A DNA stretch of 46,094 nt from Deltaproteobacteria bacterium (GTDB lineage Bacteria > Desulfobacterota > Binatia > UBA9968). This document shows positions 8,429-15,752 of the stretch, one piece after another. The DNA lies in NCBI GenBank assembly GCA_005879605.1, contig VBKE01000307.1, positions 1-46,094 of the forward strand, read 5' to 3'. The notes under the pieces are model-generated. The model saw nothing but the letters and a program-made list of their open reading frames with translations, had not been told where the DNA came from and did no database searches. The position numbers were made by a program, and so were the translations under genes. Each line of letters opens with the position of its first letter. Position 1 is the first letter of the stretch.

Positions 8429-8490
8429 GGAGTGTTGGAGTATCGGGCTTCAATGCATTTTTGCAGCACTCCATCACTCCAGTACTCCAG
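8429..8490. repeat. octamer-armed inverted repeat, family C, copy 1
   Basis: The left arm GGAGTGTTGGAGT (near 8428-8440) pairs with ACTCCATCACTCC (8468-8480) with one mismatch; another CAGTACTCCAG unit follows. The arms consist of 8-base TGGAGTN-type units. The hairpin fills the gap between the binding-protein and amidohydrolase genes. Other copies are at 9700, 19904 and 41727. Confidence 0.75.
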
Positions 8491-8550
8491 CTTCCACCGC
8501 CTGGAAATGAGGTGGTAGAGCGCAATGAAGCACGTTAGGAGGCAACACAC

Positions 8551-9624
8551 ATGGCGGGACTCGTTATCGATGCAGACGGACACGTGATGGAGCAACACCA
8601 GGACCTGTTCGCTCATATCAAAGGTAATTTCGGCGAAATGGACTGGCACTCCACGTGGCCGATATTCGATGCCGACGGCTGGCAGCGCGGCCTCTCGCGC
8701 AAGGGCAAGCGCGAAGATCCGGACGCCGAGGCCTGGATTCGTTTTCAGAACGAGAACGGTATTGACTGCGCCGTGCTCTATCCGACTTCCGCTCTGGCTT
8801 TGGGAATGATCCAGCTTCCGGCGTGGGCTTCAGCTTTGGCTCAGGGCTATAACGACTGGCTGCATCATCGCTTCACCAGCCAGACGCCGCGGCTCAAAGG
8901 CGTCGCCCTGCTGGCGCCGCAAGATCCCAAAGCCGCCGCTGCGGAACTTCGTCGCTCAGTTAAAGAACTTGGCTTTGTCGGCGGTCTGTTACCGGCGGTT
9001 ACGAACAACCGAACCCCGCTCTACGGCTCGCCTATCTTTCACGAAATCTACGATGAGGCTCAGAGGCTCGACGTGCCTCTCGCCGTCCACGGCGGCGTAA
9101 GCCAAAACCTGGGACTGGATCGCGTGTGCAGCTTCTTGGAAGCTCATCTCCTGGAACATCCCGTCGCCCAGATGCTGCAGATCTCGAACATGATGTTCCA
9201 AGGCGTCTTTCAAGAATTTCCGCGGCTGCGCGTCGCCTTCCTAGAAGCGGGCGCCGGCTGGGCGCCGTTTATGATGGACCGCATGGAAGAGGATTACGAA
9301 AAATTCGCCGCGCGCTTGGCCCCCCAACTCAAATCGCCGCCAAGCAAGTTCTTCAAATCCGGCAATATCTTTTTCACCATGGAAGTCGAAGAGCGCACGA
9401 CACCGTACGTTTTGGACATGGTTCGACCCGACGTGATTATGTGGGCCTCCGATTTCCCCCACGAACGCGAGCGCGACCAGTTCGGCGGCGATTTGCCTCA
9501 CCTCGTGGGGCGGAAAGATCTGTCAGAAGAAACTAAACAGAAAATCCTATTTGATAACCCGACGAGGTTTTACCGCTTGAGCGAAGCGGATATTGCCGCG
9601 GTGAAGAAGTCGAGAGGAAACTAA
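8551..9624 (+). CDS. amidohydrolase family (ACMSD-like TIM barrel)
   Basis: 357 residues; start ATG with TTAGGAGG upstream. The N-terminal metal motif is IDADGHVME (Asp-x-Asp-x-His, residues 6-14). A histidine lies in LAVHGG and the metal aspartate in WASDFPHERE, as in the amidohydrolase-2 family that includes aminocarboxymuconate semialdehyde decarboxylase and gamma-resorcylate decarboxylase. Such enzymes decarboxylate or hydrolyse aromatic acids in the cytoplasm with one divalent metal. The position downstream of Rieske, aldolase and binding-protein genes fits aromatic catabolism. The substrate is not identifiable. It is probably transcribed on its own after the family C hairpin. Confidence 0.85.
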   Translation: MAGLVIDADGHVMEQHQDLFAHIKGNFGEMDWHSTWPIFDADGWQRGLSRKGKREDPDAEAWIRFQNENGIDCAVLYPTSALALGMIQLPAWASALAQGYNDWLHHRFTSQTPRLKGVALLAPQDPKAAAAELRRSVKELGFVGGLLPAVTNNRTPLYGSPIFHEIYDEAQRLDVPLAVHGGVSQNLGLDRVCSFLEAHLLEHPVAQMLQISNMMFQGVFQEFPRLRVAFLEAGAGWAPFMMDRMEEDYEKFAARLAPQLKSPPSKFFKSGNIFFTMEVEERTTPYVLDMVRPDVIMWASDFPHERERDQFGGDLPHLVGRKDLSEETKQKILFDNPTRFYRLSEADIAAVKKSRGN

Positions 9625-9699
9625 TTGGACTGTGGACAACCGATTTGAAAGAAAGCTACGTGGAATTAAGAAACAGAGCTGTAGGCAATGCGGATGGCG

Positions 9700-9726
9700 T
9701 TTGGAGTAATGGAGTAATGGAGTATT
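9700..9726. repeat. octamer direct repeat, family C, copy 2 (single arm)
   Basis: TTGGAGTA, ATGGAGTA and ATGGAGTA follow each other in tandem with an exact 8-base period. No complementary arm is present, so this copy cannot form the hairpin seen in the other three. It lies between two convergent genes. Confidence 0.75.
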
Positions 9727-9743
9727 GAACCCGAAGCTCGAAA

Positions 9744-10601
9744 CTATTTGCTTACGCTAACGTATTCCGCCAACGCGGCGCGCCAATCTCGCATCGGCGG
9801 TAGGCCGAGTTGTTCGGACAACAAACAGCGCAGCGGCGTGTAGCGTGGCCGTGCGGCGATGCGGCTCATTTCCGATTCTTTCACTCTCTCGATAAGAGGG
9901 TCGAGGCGATCCCGGCTCAAACCGACGAGGCGTCCTGCCTCGAGAGCGAACTCATAGTAGGAACAAACGTTCTCGTTGACGACATGGTAGGTGCCGTAGC
10001 GGCAGGTGCCGTGAATTTTCAGGACCCGATCGATGAGGTCTTCCACATACGTGGTGCTCGACCAGATATCGACGATGGTGCGGACGCGCTTTCCCGCCCG
10101 AAGATCGTTATGTACGGTGCAGAGAAAACTGTTCTTGCCGCTGCCGTAAACCCAGGAAGTGCGAATGATATAGCTTCGGGCGCAAGATTCGACCACAGCT
10201 CGTTCTCCGGCGACTTTGGTTCTTCCGTATACGTTAACCGATCGCGGCCTATCTTGGATCGTGTACGGCGCGCGGCCGACGGGCTCGCCATCAAAAGCAT
10301 ACTGCGTGCTGAAGTGAATAATCTCCGCGCCCACGCGGTTGGCCGCTTCAGCGAGAAATCTTGGCCCTTCCACGTTGACGGCTTGGGCTTTGGTCGGATT
10401 TTGCTCGGATTCATCGACTTGGATTACCGCGCAATTGATGAGCAAGGAAGGATGAACATCCAACACGCAGCGGTTGACAGTCTCGCGATCGGTGACATCG
10501 AGATCGGCATGCTTCAACGCCAAAACCTCGTGCTCGCAGGCGAGACGTTGAGAAAAATGATTCCCGACCAAGCCCGCTGCGCCGGTGATGAGAACTTTCA
10601 T
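9744..10601 (-). CDS. rfbD: dTDP-4-dehydrorhamnose reductase-like NAD(P)-dependent sugar-nucleotide reductase
   Basis: 285 residues from the ATG at 10601; an upstream in-frame start at 10652 would add a poorly conserved leader. The extended short-chain dehydrogenase fold is clear: nucleotide loop MKVLITGAAGLVGNHF, the acidic DLDVTD segment, FSTQYAFDG, and the catalytic YGRTK motif. The C-terminal part (TSWVYGSG, TYVEDLID, YHVVNE) matches the RmlD/RfbD branch, which reduces dTDP-4-keto-rhamnose to dTDP-rhamnose for surface polysaccharide; the same branch includes MAT2B-like proteins. RmlA, B and C genes are not in the window. The ribosome-binding site is weak. The gene converges with the amidohydrolase gene. 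Confidence 0.8.
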   Translation of the reverse strand: MKVLITGAAGLVGNHFSQRLACEHEVLALKHADLDVTDRETVNRCVLDVHPSLLINCAVIQVDESEQNPTKAQAVNVEGPRFLAEAANRVGAEIIHFSTQYAFDGEPVGRAPYTIQDRPRSVNVYGRTKVAGERAVVESCARSYIIRTSWVYGSGKNSFLCTVHNDLRAGKRVRTIVDIWSSTTYVEDLIDRVLKIHGTCRYGTYHVVNENVCSYYEFALEAGRLVGLSRDRLDPLIERVKESEMSRIAARPRYTPLRCLLSEQLGLPPMRDWRAALAEYVSVSK

Positions 10602-10945
10602 TCTGACGACGACTTTAAAACGACGAGCCGCGCTCATCAAGTAGGTTATCACTTGTTGGATGGGCGTGATATTTCGAGGAAAAAAAGCGAGCCAAGAGGT
10701 CTCGGGAGCGATGCAGGCGGCTAGACGTCACTCTTCTGATGAGGGCGAAACCGCCCCGTCGCGACAGCCATAATCGAGTCGGACCGCGGTCTGTTTGACG
10801 GTATGATTGCCGGCTTTAGAAGGGGAGAAAACCGTGGAAGACAACTGAAAAGAACAGTGCGAGCGTGAGAAGTAGCCTGATCGAGCGAAGTCGTCTCATG
10901 AGTGGCAACTTCCCCGCGCTGCAACCGATGACTGGCCCAAGCTTT
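10602..10945. other. sparsely coding intergenic stretch
   Basis: This stretch separates the reductase gene from the small-ORF cluster. The only candidate inside it is a 27-codon hydrophobic frame at 10816-10899 (separate entry). A longer minus-strand frame (10721-10924) has no ribosome-binding site and no recognisable content. I see no RNA gene or repeat. Confidence 0.4.
10816..10899 (-). CDS. possible 27-residue hydrophobic peptide
   Basis: ATG with GGGGAAG about eight bases upstream, then MRRLRSIRLLLTLALFFSVV and a short hydrophobic end before TAA. It looks like a signal peptide or a single membrane span with a positively charged N-terminus. It could be a real micro-protein or the stump of a lost secreted protein. 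Support rests only on the ribosome-binding site and composition. Confidence 0.25.
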   Translation of the reverse strand: MRRLRSIRLLLTLALFFSVVFHGFLPF

Positions 10946-11068
10946 TTAAAAGTTCGTTTCCAAGGTAAGAATCAAACTAATAGCAAGCGCCACCGCCCCC
11001 GTGATATATAGCCCGAGCACGAAGGCGATGGCAAAATAATCCCAGTGCCGCCGGACAATAGCCCACAT
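10946..11068 (-). CDS. small membrane protein, 40 residues, function unknown
   Basis: A 40-codon frame starts at ATG with GAGGGA seven bases upstream and stops at TAA. The N-terminus is basic (MWAIVRRHWDYF), followed by one hydrophobic span (AIAFVLGLYITGAVALAISL) and a short polar tail, so an inner-membrane, N-in single-span protein is plausible. It begins 27 bases downstream of the glycine-zipper lipoprotein gene on the same strand and could be co-transcribed. I recognise no family. Confidence 0.5.
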   Translation of the reverse strand: MWAIVRRHWDYFAIAFVLGLYITGAVALAISLILTLETNF

Positions 11069-11095
11069 AAACGAGTCCCTCGTTGAGTCTACAGG

Positions 11096-11461
11096 CTAAT
11101 ATTCCGGCGCCTGTCTTTTTACATTCTCAAGTTCGTTGCGCTGACGGTCGATCTCTTGCTGATTTCTCTGAATTTGCCGGTCCTGGTCTTGTGCCTGGTT
11201 GTCGCGCCCCTGGAGTTGGTCACCAATCAACGCACCGGTCCCCAAGCCAAGCAGACCTCCGATAGCAGCGCCGGCTCCTGGATGATGCACTGCAGAGCCA
11301 ATGATGCCGCCGGCTGCAGCTCCTCCGAGAGCACCGATTCCTGCACCTTTCTCGCGCGTCGTTAGAGAACCGCCGGCACAGCCGGCGATTAGCATGCCGA
11401 ACAAAGCCGTCCCTGCGATAAAAATTGAGATTCTATTTGCCATCTTCCCCTCGATATTCAT
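11096..11461 (-). CDS. glycine-zipper outer-membrane-type lipoprotein
   Basis: 121 residues from the ATG at 11461, nine bases after AAAGGAGG; a TTG six bases further upstream is too close to that site. Residues about 7-28 form a lipoprotein signal ending in LIAGC, so the mature protein would be lipid-anchored. The mature part is a glycine zipper (GAGIGALGGAAAGGIIG, GAGAAIGGLLGLGTGALIG) followed by a Gln/Arg-rich, probably coiled-coil tail (DRQIQRNQQEIDRQRNELEN). Proteins of this YMGG/SlyB-like kind sit in the outer membrane and stabilise or span it. The role here is inferred from family resemblance only. Confidence 0.8.
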   Translation of the reverse strand: MNIEGKMANRISIFIAGTALFGMLIAGCAGGSLTTREKGAGIGALGGAAAGGIIGSAVHHPGAGAAIGGLLGLGTGALIGDQLQGRDNQAQDQDRQIQRNQQEIDRQRNELENVKRQAPEY

Positions 11462-11602
11462 AGCCAACAGCCTCCTTTGCTCATTCTTTGCTCATTAGAC
11501 GAAGGAGTCAACCTTTTGTTTACATCGACATCTGAGCAGAACAAAGACAAGCAGTGAGTTTTGCGCGCTATTGCGGAAAGAAATCAGCGCGAGTTTGCGA
11601 GG

Positions 11603-12325
11603 TTAGCGTGACCTTCTCAATGCGGCAATCCGCTCATCGATGGCCGGGTGCGTGGAAAGAAATCCTCCACCTCCGTCTCCGGAAACCCGCCGAAGCCAGC
11701 TAAGGGTATCGACCATGATCTCTTTCGGATAGCCGGCGCGGCGGAGAATATCGATCGCGTGCTGATCGGCCGCATATTCCTCCGAGCGTCCGTAACTCCG
11801 GGCGATCAACGTCCCCGCGACGGGCGCAATCGCTCCGCTGCCCGGGAATATTTGCTGCAGCAGCGCCGCACCGATATTGAGACCCGCGCCCAAAACCTGG
11901 GCTTTCGCTACGTGGCCAAGGTCTTGATGCGCAATTTCATGGGCCATCACGCCACGCACCTGATCATCATTCGCTCGCCGCAGCAAACCCATTGTCACAT
12001 AGAATTGGCAATTGCCGGCGTTAGCGGCGTTAATTTCGTTCTGATCGACTACACCGACCCGAACTTCGTTGAGCCGGCAGGGATGATCCATCGCCTGGAT
12101 GAGCGGTATCGTCACGCGTCGCAGCCGATCCGCCTCCCAAGAGTCGACCCGGCGAGACGTTGGATAAGACGGGTAACCAGCGGTCTCCCGCGACGGGCGC
12201 CCGCGCGTTGGTGTGCCAATCTCCACGCAGCCAGATAAGAACAGAAAGATGCAAACCAAACCGGCGGCCAGAAGCTGCCGGATTACCTGCTTGGCTCTGG
12301 TTTGTTCATTCACAAAATGCGGCAT
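11603..12325 (-). CDS. M48-family metalloprotease, lipoprotein
   Basis: 240 residues from the ATG at 12325, 13 bases after the stop of the DUF3108 gene. The signal peptide ends in a lipobox (FLFLSGC, Cys33), so the enzyme is probably lipid-anchored on the periplasmic side. The zinc site is MAHEIAHQDLGH, with His129, Glu130 and His133; the third ligand is probably in SEEYAADQHA (Glu near 182). This is the M48 (Oma1/BepA/YcaL-like) fold. Family members degrade misassembled outer-membrane proteins or act in envelope quality control. There are no TPR repeats, so it resembles the short YcaL/LoiP type rather than BepA. Its partner upstream is a secreted DUF3108 protein, which suggests a shared envelope role. 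Confidence 0.85.
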   Translation of the reverse strand: MPHFVNEQTRAKQVIRQLLAAGLVCIFLFLSGCVEIGTPTRGRPSRETAGYPSYPTSRRVDSWEADRLRRVTIPLIQAMDHPCRLNEVRVGVVDQNEINAANAGNCQFYVTMGLLRRANDDQVRGVMAHEIAHQDLGHVAKAQVLGAGLNIGAALLQQIFPGSGAIAPVAGTLIARSYGRSEEYAADQHAIDILRRAGYPKEIMVDTLSWLRRVSGDGGGGFLSTHPAIDERIAALRRSR

Positions 12326-12338
12326 AAAACTTTTGTCT

Positions 12339-13199
12339 TTAGGACGGCGACTGACCCGGTTCAGCCGCTGTGGATTGCGTTCCATGCTTGTCTTGGATGA
12401 GCTCCATGTAGACGCTGCCGAAAGCGATCTTGCTGCTGAGCTTAATGGGCAAGCGCCGCTCATCTGCGGAGATCCAAATAGTTGCCTCGTTTAAGCGCTC
12501 CGCATAACCGCCCTTGGTGGTATTCTGGATAAACGGGATAATTTTATAGGCCTCAACGACTTTCCCTGATTCCAGTTCGACGGGTTCCTTGCGCTCGACC
12601 AGCAGTTCCAGGAGATAACGGTATCTTCCGCCGAAGATGTTAAAGTAGAGCCGATCGCCGACTTTGAAATCGACGCTGCGGGCAACGTAAACAGCCGTGA
12701 TCGGATCCAACGTATTCTTGGAATCGAACTCGTATAACTGCGGCTTCTTACCCACCTGCTGCCGGTTTACAGCCCAACTTTTCGTCGAGCCGTTGTAACG
12801 CGCCACCGTATCGATAACCTTAGCGTTTTCTCGCTGGCTGAATTTGAAGTGTGACGGCGCCAGAGCCTTGGCATCGAAGGTCGAAGTTATCGTGTCGCGC
12901 ATCTTCCAGATCAGGTCCAACATTCGCGAAGTCTTGGCCTCGACCCGCACTTGATACACTTTTTTACCGTCAAGCATGGTCGATGTGGTGTAAATCTCCG
13001 CGGTGGCCACCGAGATCAAACCATTCCAGCTGGTTCGGTATACTGCCTTTTCGCCGCCTTCGAACGGATAAAACTTCGGCTGGTAGGTGGGCACTGATTC
13101 GGGCTTAATCATAGGCTGTCCCGCTTCGGAGACAGAGCCAAGAACGAAAGCGAGAACGACCCAGAGCGCAGCGAGTAAATTCATATTTCGTCGAAACAT
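12339..13199 (-). CDS. secreted DUF3108 protein
   Basis: 286 residues; ATG start with AAGGGG upstream. A signal peptide (LLAALWVVLAFVLGSVSEAG) is followed by a beta-rich domain typical of DUF3108: FEGGEKAVYRTSWNGLIS near the start, MRDTITSTFDAKAL in the middle, LPIKLSSKIAFGSVYMEL near the end. DUF3108 proteins are predicted periplasmic or outer-membrane-associated beta proteins of unknown function. The gene lies directly upstream of the M48 protease gene on the same strand, probably one operon. Its upstream region is an AT-rich island with nested palindromes that may hold the promoter and operator. Confidence 0.8.
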   Translation of the reverse strand: MFRRNMNLLAALWVVLAFVLGSVSEAGQPMIKPESVPTYQPKFYPFEGGEKAVYRTSWNGLISVATAEIYTTSTMLDGKKVYQVRVEAKTSRMLDLIWKMRDTITSTFDAKALAPSHFKFSQRENAKVIDTVARYNGSTKSWAVNRQQVGKKPQLYEFDSKNTLDPITAVYVARSVDFKVGDRLYFNIFGGRYRYLLELLVERKEPVELESGKVVEAYKIIPFIQNTTKGGYAERLNEATIWISADERRLPIKLSSKIAFGSVYMELIQDKHGTQSTAAEPGQSPS

Positions 13200-13230
13200 G
13201 TCAACCCCTTAGACGATTATTAAATAAGAA

Positions 13231-13303
13231 TGTTTACCGTTTAGACTAACAGAAAAGTCTAAACAAACATGCATAGTCTACTCGATTAATGATACAGTAA
13301 ACA
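13231..13303. promoter_or_regulatory. AT-rich island with nested inverted repeats upstream of DUF3108
   Basis: GTTTAGACT (13239-13247) and AGTCTAAAC (13256-13264) form a perfect 9-bp inverted repeat with an 8-base spacer. TGTTTAC (13231-13237) and GTAAACA (13297-13303) form an outer 7-bp pair. The block lies 32-104 bases upstream of the DUF3108 start on the minus strand, and AT-rich sequence between it and the start could hold a -10 element. No T-run follows the stem, which argues against a terminator. An operator is the likely reading, but the regulator is unknown. Confidence 0.45.
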
Positions 13304-13365
13304 GCACTCACCTGCATGAGACGATTGCCCCCCGTGAGATTTCCGTTAAAATTCTCGAAATCTTA

Positions 13366-13635
13366 TTACCGCTTGTATCCATAGAGCCACTTTGATGTAA
13401 CTTGGCCAGTGTTCCGGGCCGTGTGACGCGTGCCCGCCGGGATCAGCAGTTCCTCGCCGATTCGAGGTCGATAGCTTTTCCCGGTCATTTCGAACCCCTG
13501 TTGCCCCTCCATGACCATTACAAGTTCGTCTGTATCGTGAACGAAGTCCGCCCAAACTTTTCCCGGCGGATCTACCCATAAGCCACAGGAAAATCCCCGG
13601 GCGGCCCAATCCGCTCTTATCTTTTCCCAATCCAT
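13366..13635 (-). CDS. small single-domain cupin
   Basis: 89 residues from the ATG at 13635. The cupin barrel is visible: VWADFVHDTDELVMVMEG, then EMTGKSYRPRIGEELLIPAGTRHTARN. The metal site would use His41, Asp/Glu near 43-45 and the His in GTRH. Such cupins bind small ligands or a metal; no substrate can be assigned. It stands alone, with a weak ribosome-binding site. An in-frame TTG at 13659 is a less likely start. Confidence 0.65.
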   Translation of the reverse strand: MDWEKIRADWAARGFSCGLWVDPPGKVWADFVHDTDELVMVMEGQQGFEMTGKSYRPRIGEELLIPAGTRHTARNTGQVTSKWLYGYKR

Positions 13636-13776
13636 AATGTTTTTAGAGACACCGCCCAAAGTAATTTCGGCAGTTAAATGGCTATGAACCTAGAGTGATA
13701 AAGCCCTTGCGAGGTTTACAAGTTAATGCGAGAGTAAACACACAGCCATCCCACTAAGAATAATACACAGATTGCA

Positions 13777-14169
13777 ATGAATCTACCGCTTTTAATGGTC
13801 GTCGACGATGAGATGGGCGTCCGCGAGTCGCTGAAAATCGTTTTTGCCAAGGATTTTCGGCTGCTGGAGGCCGATTCTATTGACGCCGCGCTGCCGAAGG
13901 TGCAGGCGGAAAAACCTGATATCGTTCTCTTGGATGTCCTTTTGCCCAAGACGGACGGGATCGAAGTCCTTAGGCAAATCAAAGCGATCCATCCCGACTG
14001 CGAAGTCATCATGCTGACCGCCTTAAATACACGCCAGCTGGCCGATAAGGCCGCGAACTTCGGAGCCTTCGATGTGGTGGGCAAGCCATTCGACGTGATC
14101 GACCTGCGCGCCACAGTCAACGGAGCGTTGGCGAAGATCTCCCGGCGGTCGCAAACTCCCCCGCAATGA
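13777..14169 (+). CDS. stand-alone response-regulator receiver domain
   Basis: 130 residues consisting of a receiver domain only. The acidic pocket is Asp10-Asp11 (VVDDEMGV), the phosphorylation site is Asp53 (VLLDVLLPK), Thr81 lies in MLTAL, and Lys103 in VGKPFD. There is no DNA-binding output domain, so it probably signals through protein contact (CheY/Spo0F-like). No histidine kinase gene is near. Its stop codon overlaps the ATG of the methyltransferase gene (ATGA), so the two are probably translationally coupled, which is an unusual pairing. Confidence 0.9.
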   Translation: MNLPLLMVVDDEMGVRESLKIVFAKDFRLLEADSIDAALPKVQAEKPDIVLLDVLLPKTDGIEVLRQIKAIHPDCEVIMLTALNTRQLADKAANFGAFDVVGKPFDVIDLRATVNGALAKISRRSQTPPQ

Positions 14170-14882
14170 AATTAAACTGGCGGGCCATCCCGGCGAAATT
14201 TCGCAACCTGCGCGTTGAATTTGCAGTACTGATCTTCCTGCTCCTTACGGGCTGCGCGAGCCTCAAGCAATGCGCTTACGAGGGCTATAACCGCGACGAC
14301 TGGCAGCAGCCACAAAAAGTGATCGAGTCACTGCAGATCCGCCCGGGTGCGGTTGTCGCGGATTTGGGGTCGGGCAGCGGGTATTTTACTTTCGATCTCG
14401 CGAGGGCTGTGGGTCCGACAGGTAAAGTCTATGCGGTGGACATTGACCGGGACATGACCGATCTCGTAACAAAGCGAGCAAAAGAGCGAGGCGCCAGCAA
14501 CATCGCTGTGATTCTCGCCAAACCTGACGATCCGTTGCTTCCCACAAGGGGTGTCGATCTTATCCTGACGGTCGACGCTTATCACCACATTGAAAACCGG
14601 GTGAGCTATTTTGCCAACTTGCAAAAATACCTCCGCCCTGACGGCCGAATCGCCATCGTCGAATTCGACCGCAGAGCGTCTTTTGCGGGGCTTTGGGGTC
14701 ACTACACGCCCGCGGAGTTCATCAAACGGGAAATGGAGCAGGCGGGCTACGTTTTGCAACGCGAGTTCGACTTTCTCGATCGGCAGTCCTTCCTGATTTT
14801 TGCTCCCCGGGCGCGGGCGCAAAATCTGGCGCCAGTTGCCCCCGCCGACGGACCTGTTCAGAATGAGCAGACGACAAAGTAA
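14166..14882 (+). CDS. class I SAM-dependent methyltransferase with a lipoprotein signal
   Basis: 238 residues, starting in the ATGA overlap with the receiver gene. Residues 10-30 look like a signal peptide with a lipobox (FAVLIFLLLTGC, Cys30). The rest is a Rossmann methyltransferase: a W-x-x-P-x-x-V leader (DDWQQPQKVIESL), motif I VVADLGSGSGYFTF (Asp65), acidic VYAVDID, and LILTVDAYHHIE. An extracytoplasmic SAM-dependent enzyme is unexpected because SAM is cytosolic, though similar signal-bearing methyltransferases are found in other bacteria. The signal may instead act as an uncleaved anchor. The substrate is unknown. Confidence 0.8.
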   Translation: MKLNWRAIPAKFRNLRVEFAVLIFLLLTGCASLKQCAYEGYNRDDWQQPQKVIESLQIRPGAVVADLGSGSGYFTFDLARAVGPTGKVYAVDIDRDMTDLVTKRAKERGASNIAVILAKPDDPLLPTRGVDLILTVDAYHHIENRVSYFANLQKYLRPDGRIAIVEFDRRASFAGLWGHYTPAEFIKREMEQAGYVLQREFDFLDRQSFLIFAPRARAQNLAPVAPADGPVQNEQTTK

Positions 14883-14887
14883 TTCGC

Positions 14888-15571
14888 CTATTTCACGTCA
14901 GGCTTGTCGGCCGGTACATCCGGCTTTCCCGAATTTTCCGTGCTTTGGTCTTCGCCGAGCAAACGGAAAGAATTAAAGATAGCGATCATAGTCTTTTGCC
15001 CCTGAGTGTCCTTGGGATCCCAAAAAGCGGACATGACGAAATTGACGGAGTAGTCTTTCCCGAAAGGAAATGCATGAATGCCAGCAACGACAATAGGCTT
15101 TCCAACCGGCATGGTGTGAAGGGTCGCTAGATAGAATTTGATCCCACTTTCGTTTGAAAGATCGCGCCGCTCTCCAATCGTCATGCTCTTGGCCTTCATG
15201 TTCCGTGAGACAACCTTGTAGGTCTGTTCGAGAATCTGCGACATCATGGCATCGACGATTTTTTTGCGATCCGGGCTCGATTCGAAATCTTCTTTGGTTG
15301 TCGTCTTGCCGAGCTTTTCCACCACCACTGTAAAAGAGCTGCCATTGGGACCCTGCAGCATGACCCGAAGGTCAGGATTGGCCGCGCCTTCAGGTAAATT
15401 ATGGATCTGCCATCCCGCCGGGTATTTGAAAAAGTAGCCGTAGTCAGTGTCGAAAAACTCCTCGACTTTCGGTTGCGCCGGCGCGGCCGCCGGACGAATC
15501 ATCGCAAGCGCAAGCAACAACGAGCCGAACCATAGGGCAACGGTTGTAGAAATTACCCAATTTTTCTTCAT
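14888..15571 (-). CDS. secreted protein of unknown function (PsbP/DcrB-like appearance)
   Basis: 227 residues from the ATG at 15571, at the start of MKKNWVISTTVALWFGSLLL, a typical signal peptide; a longer frame begins at 15619. The mature part opens with YGYFFKYPAGWQIHN, continues FTVVVEKLGKT and ends IFNSFRLLGED, the layout of small periplasmic proteins that carry a 'YPxGW' strand and a terminal 'SF' strand. The C-terminal tail is rich in Pro, Asp and Lys (low complexity). No specific function is assigned. It is convergent with the methyltransferase gene, five bases apart. Confidence 0.65.
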   Translation of the reverse strand: MKKNWVISTTVALWFGSLLLALAMIRPAAAPAQPKVEEFFDTDYGYFFKYPAGWQIHNLPEGAANPDLRVMLQGPNGSSFTVVVEKLGKTTTKEDFESSPDRKKIVDAMMSQILEQTYKVVSRNMKAKSMTIGERRDLSNESGIKFYLATLHTMPVGKPIVVAGIHAFPFGKDYSVNFVMSAFWDPKDTQGQKTMIAIFNSFRLLGEDQSTENSGKPDVPADKPDVK

Positions 15572-15752
15572 CAGAGGACGAAGGGTATCATAGATCATCC
15601 ATTCAACGAGTGACTGCAACCATGCTTCTCCGGTGTGCGTTATCTGTGATGGGTAGGTGACGCCCCACCCAGCGCGCGGCTATTTCGGAATCCAGCTTAT
15701 CGCTTGCCCGCGTTGGCGAAAATAGGTAATTTACCCGACAAACGGAGTTCTT

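Noticed and set aside
9810..10724. 304-codon plus-strand frame opposite the dTDP-4-dehydrorhamnose reductase gene
   Set aside because: Antisense shadow of a well-supported gene, with no recognisable domain.
10721..10924. 67-codon minus-strand frame after the reductase gene
   Set aside because: TTG start without a ribosome-binding site and no structure or homology; a shorter frame inside has better signals.
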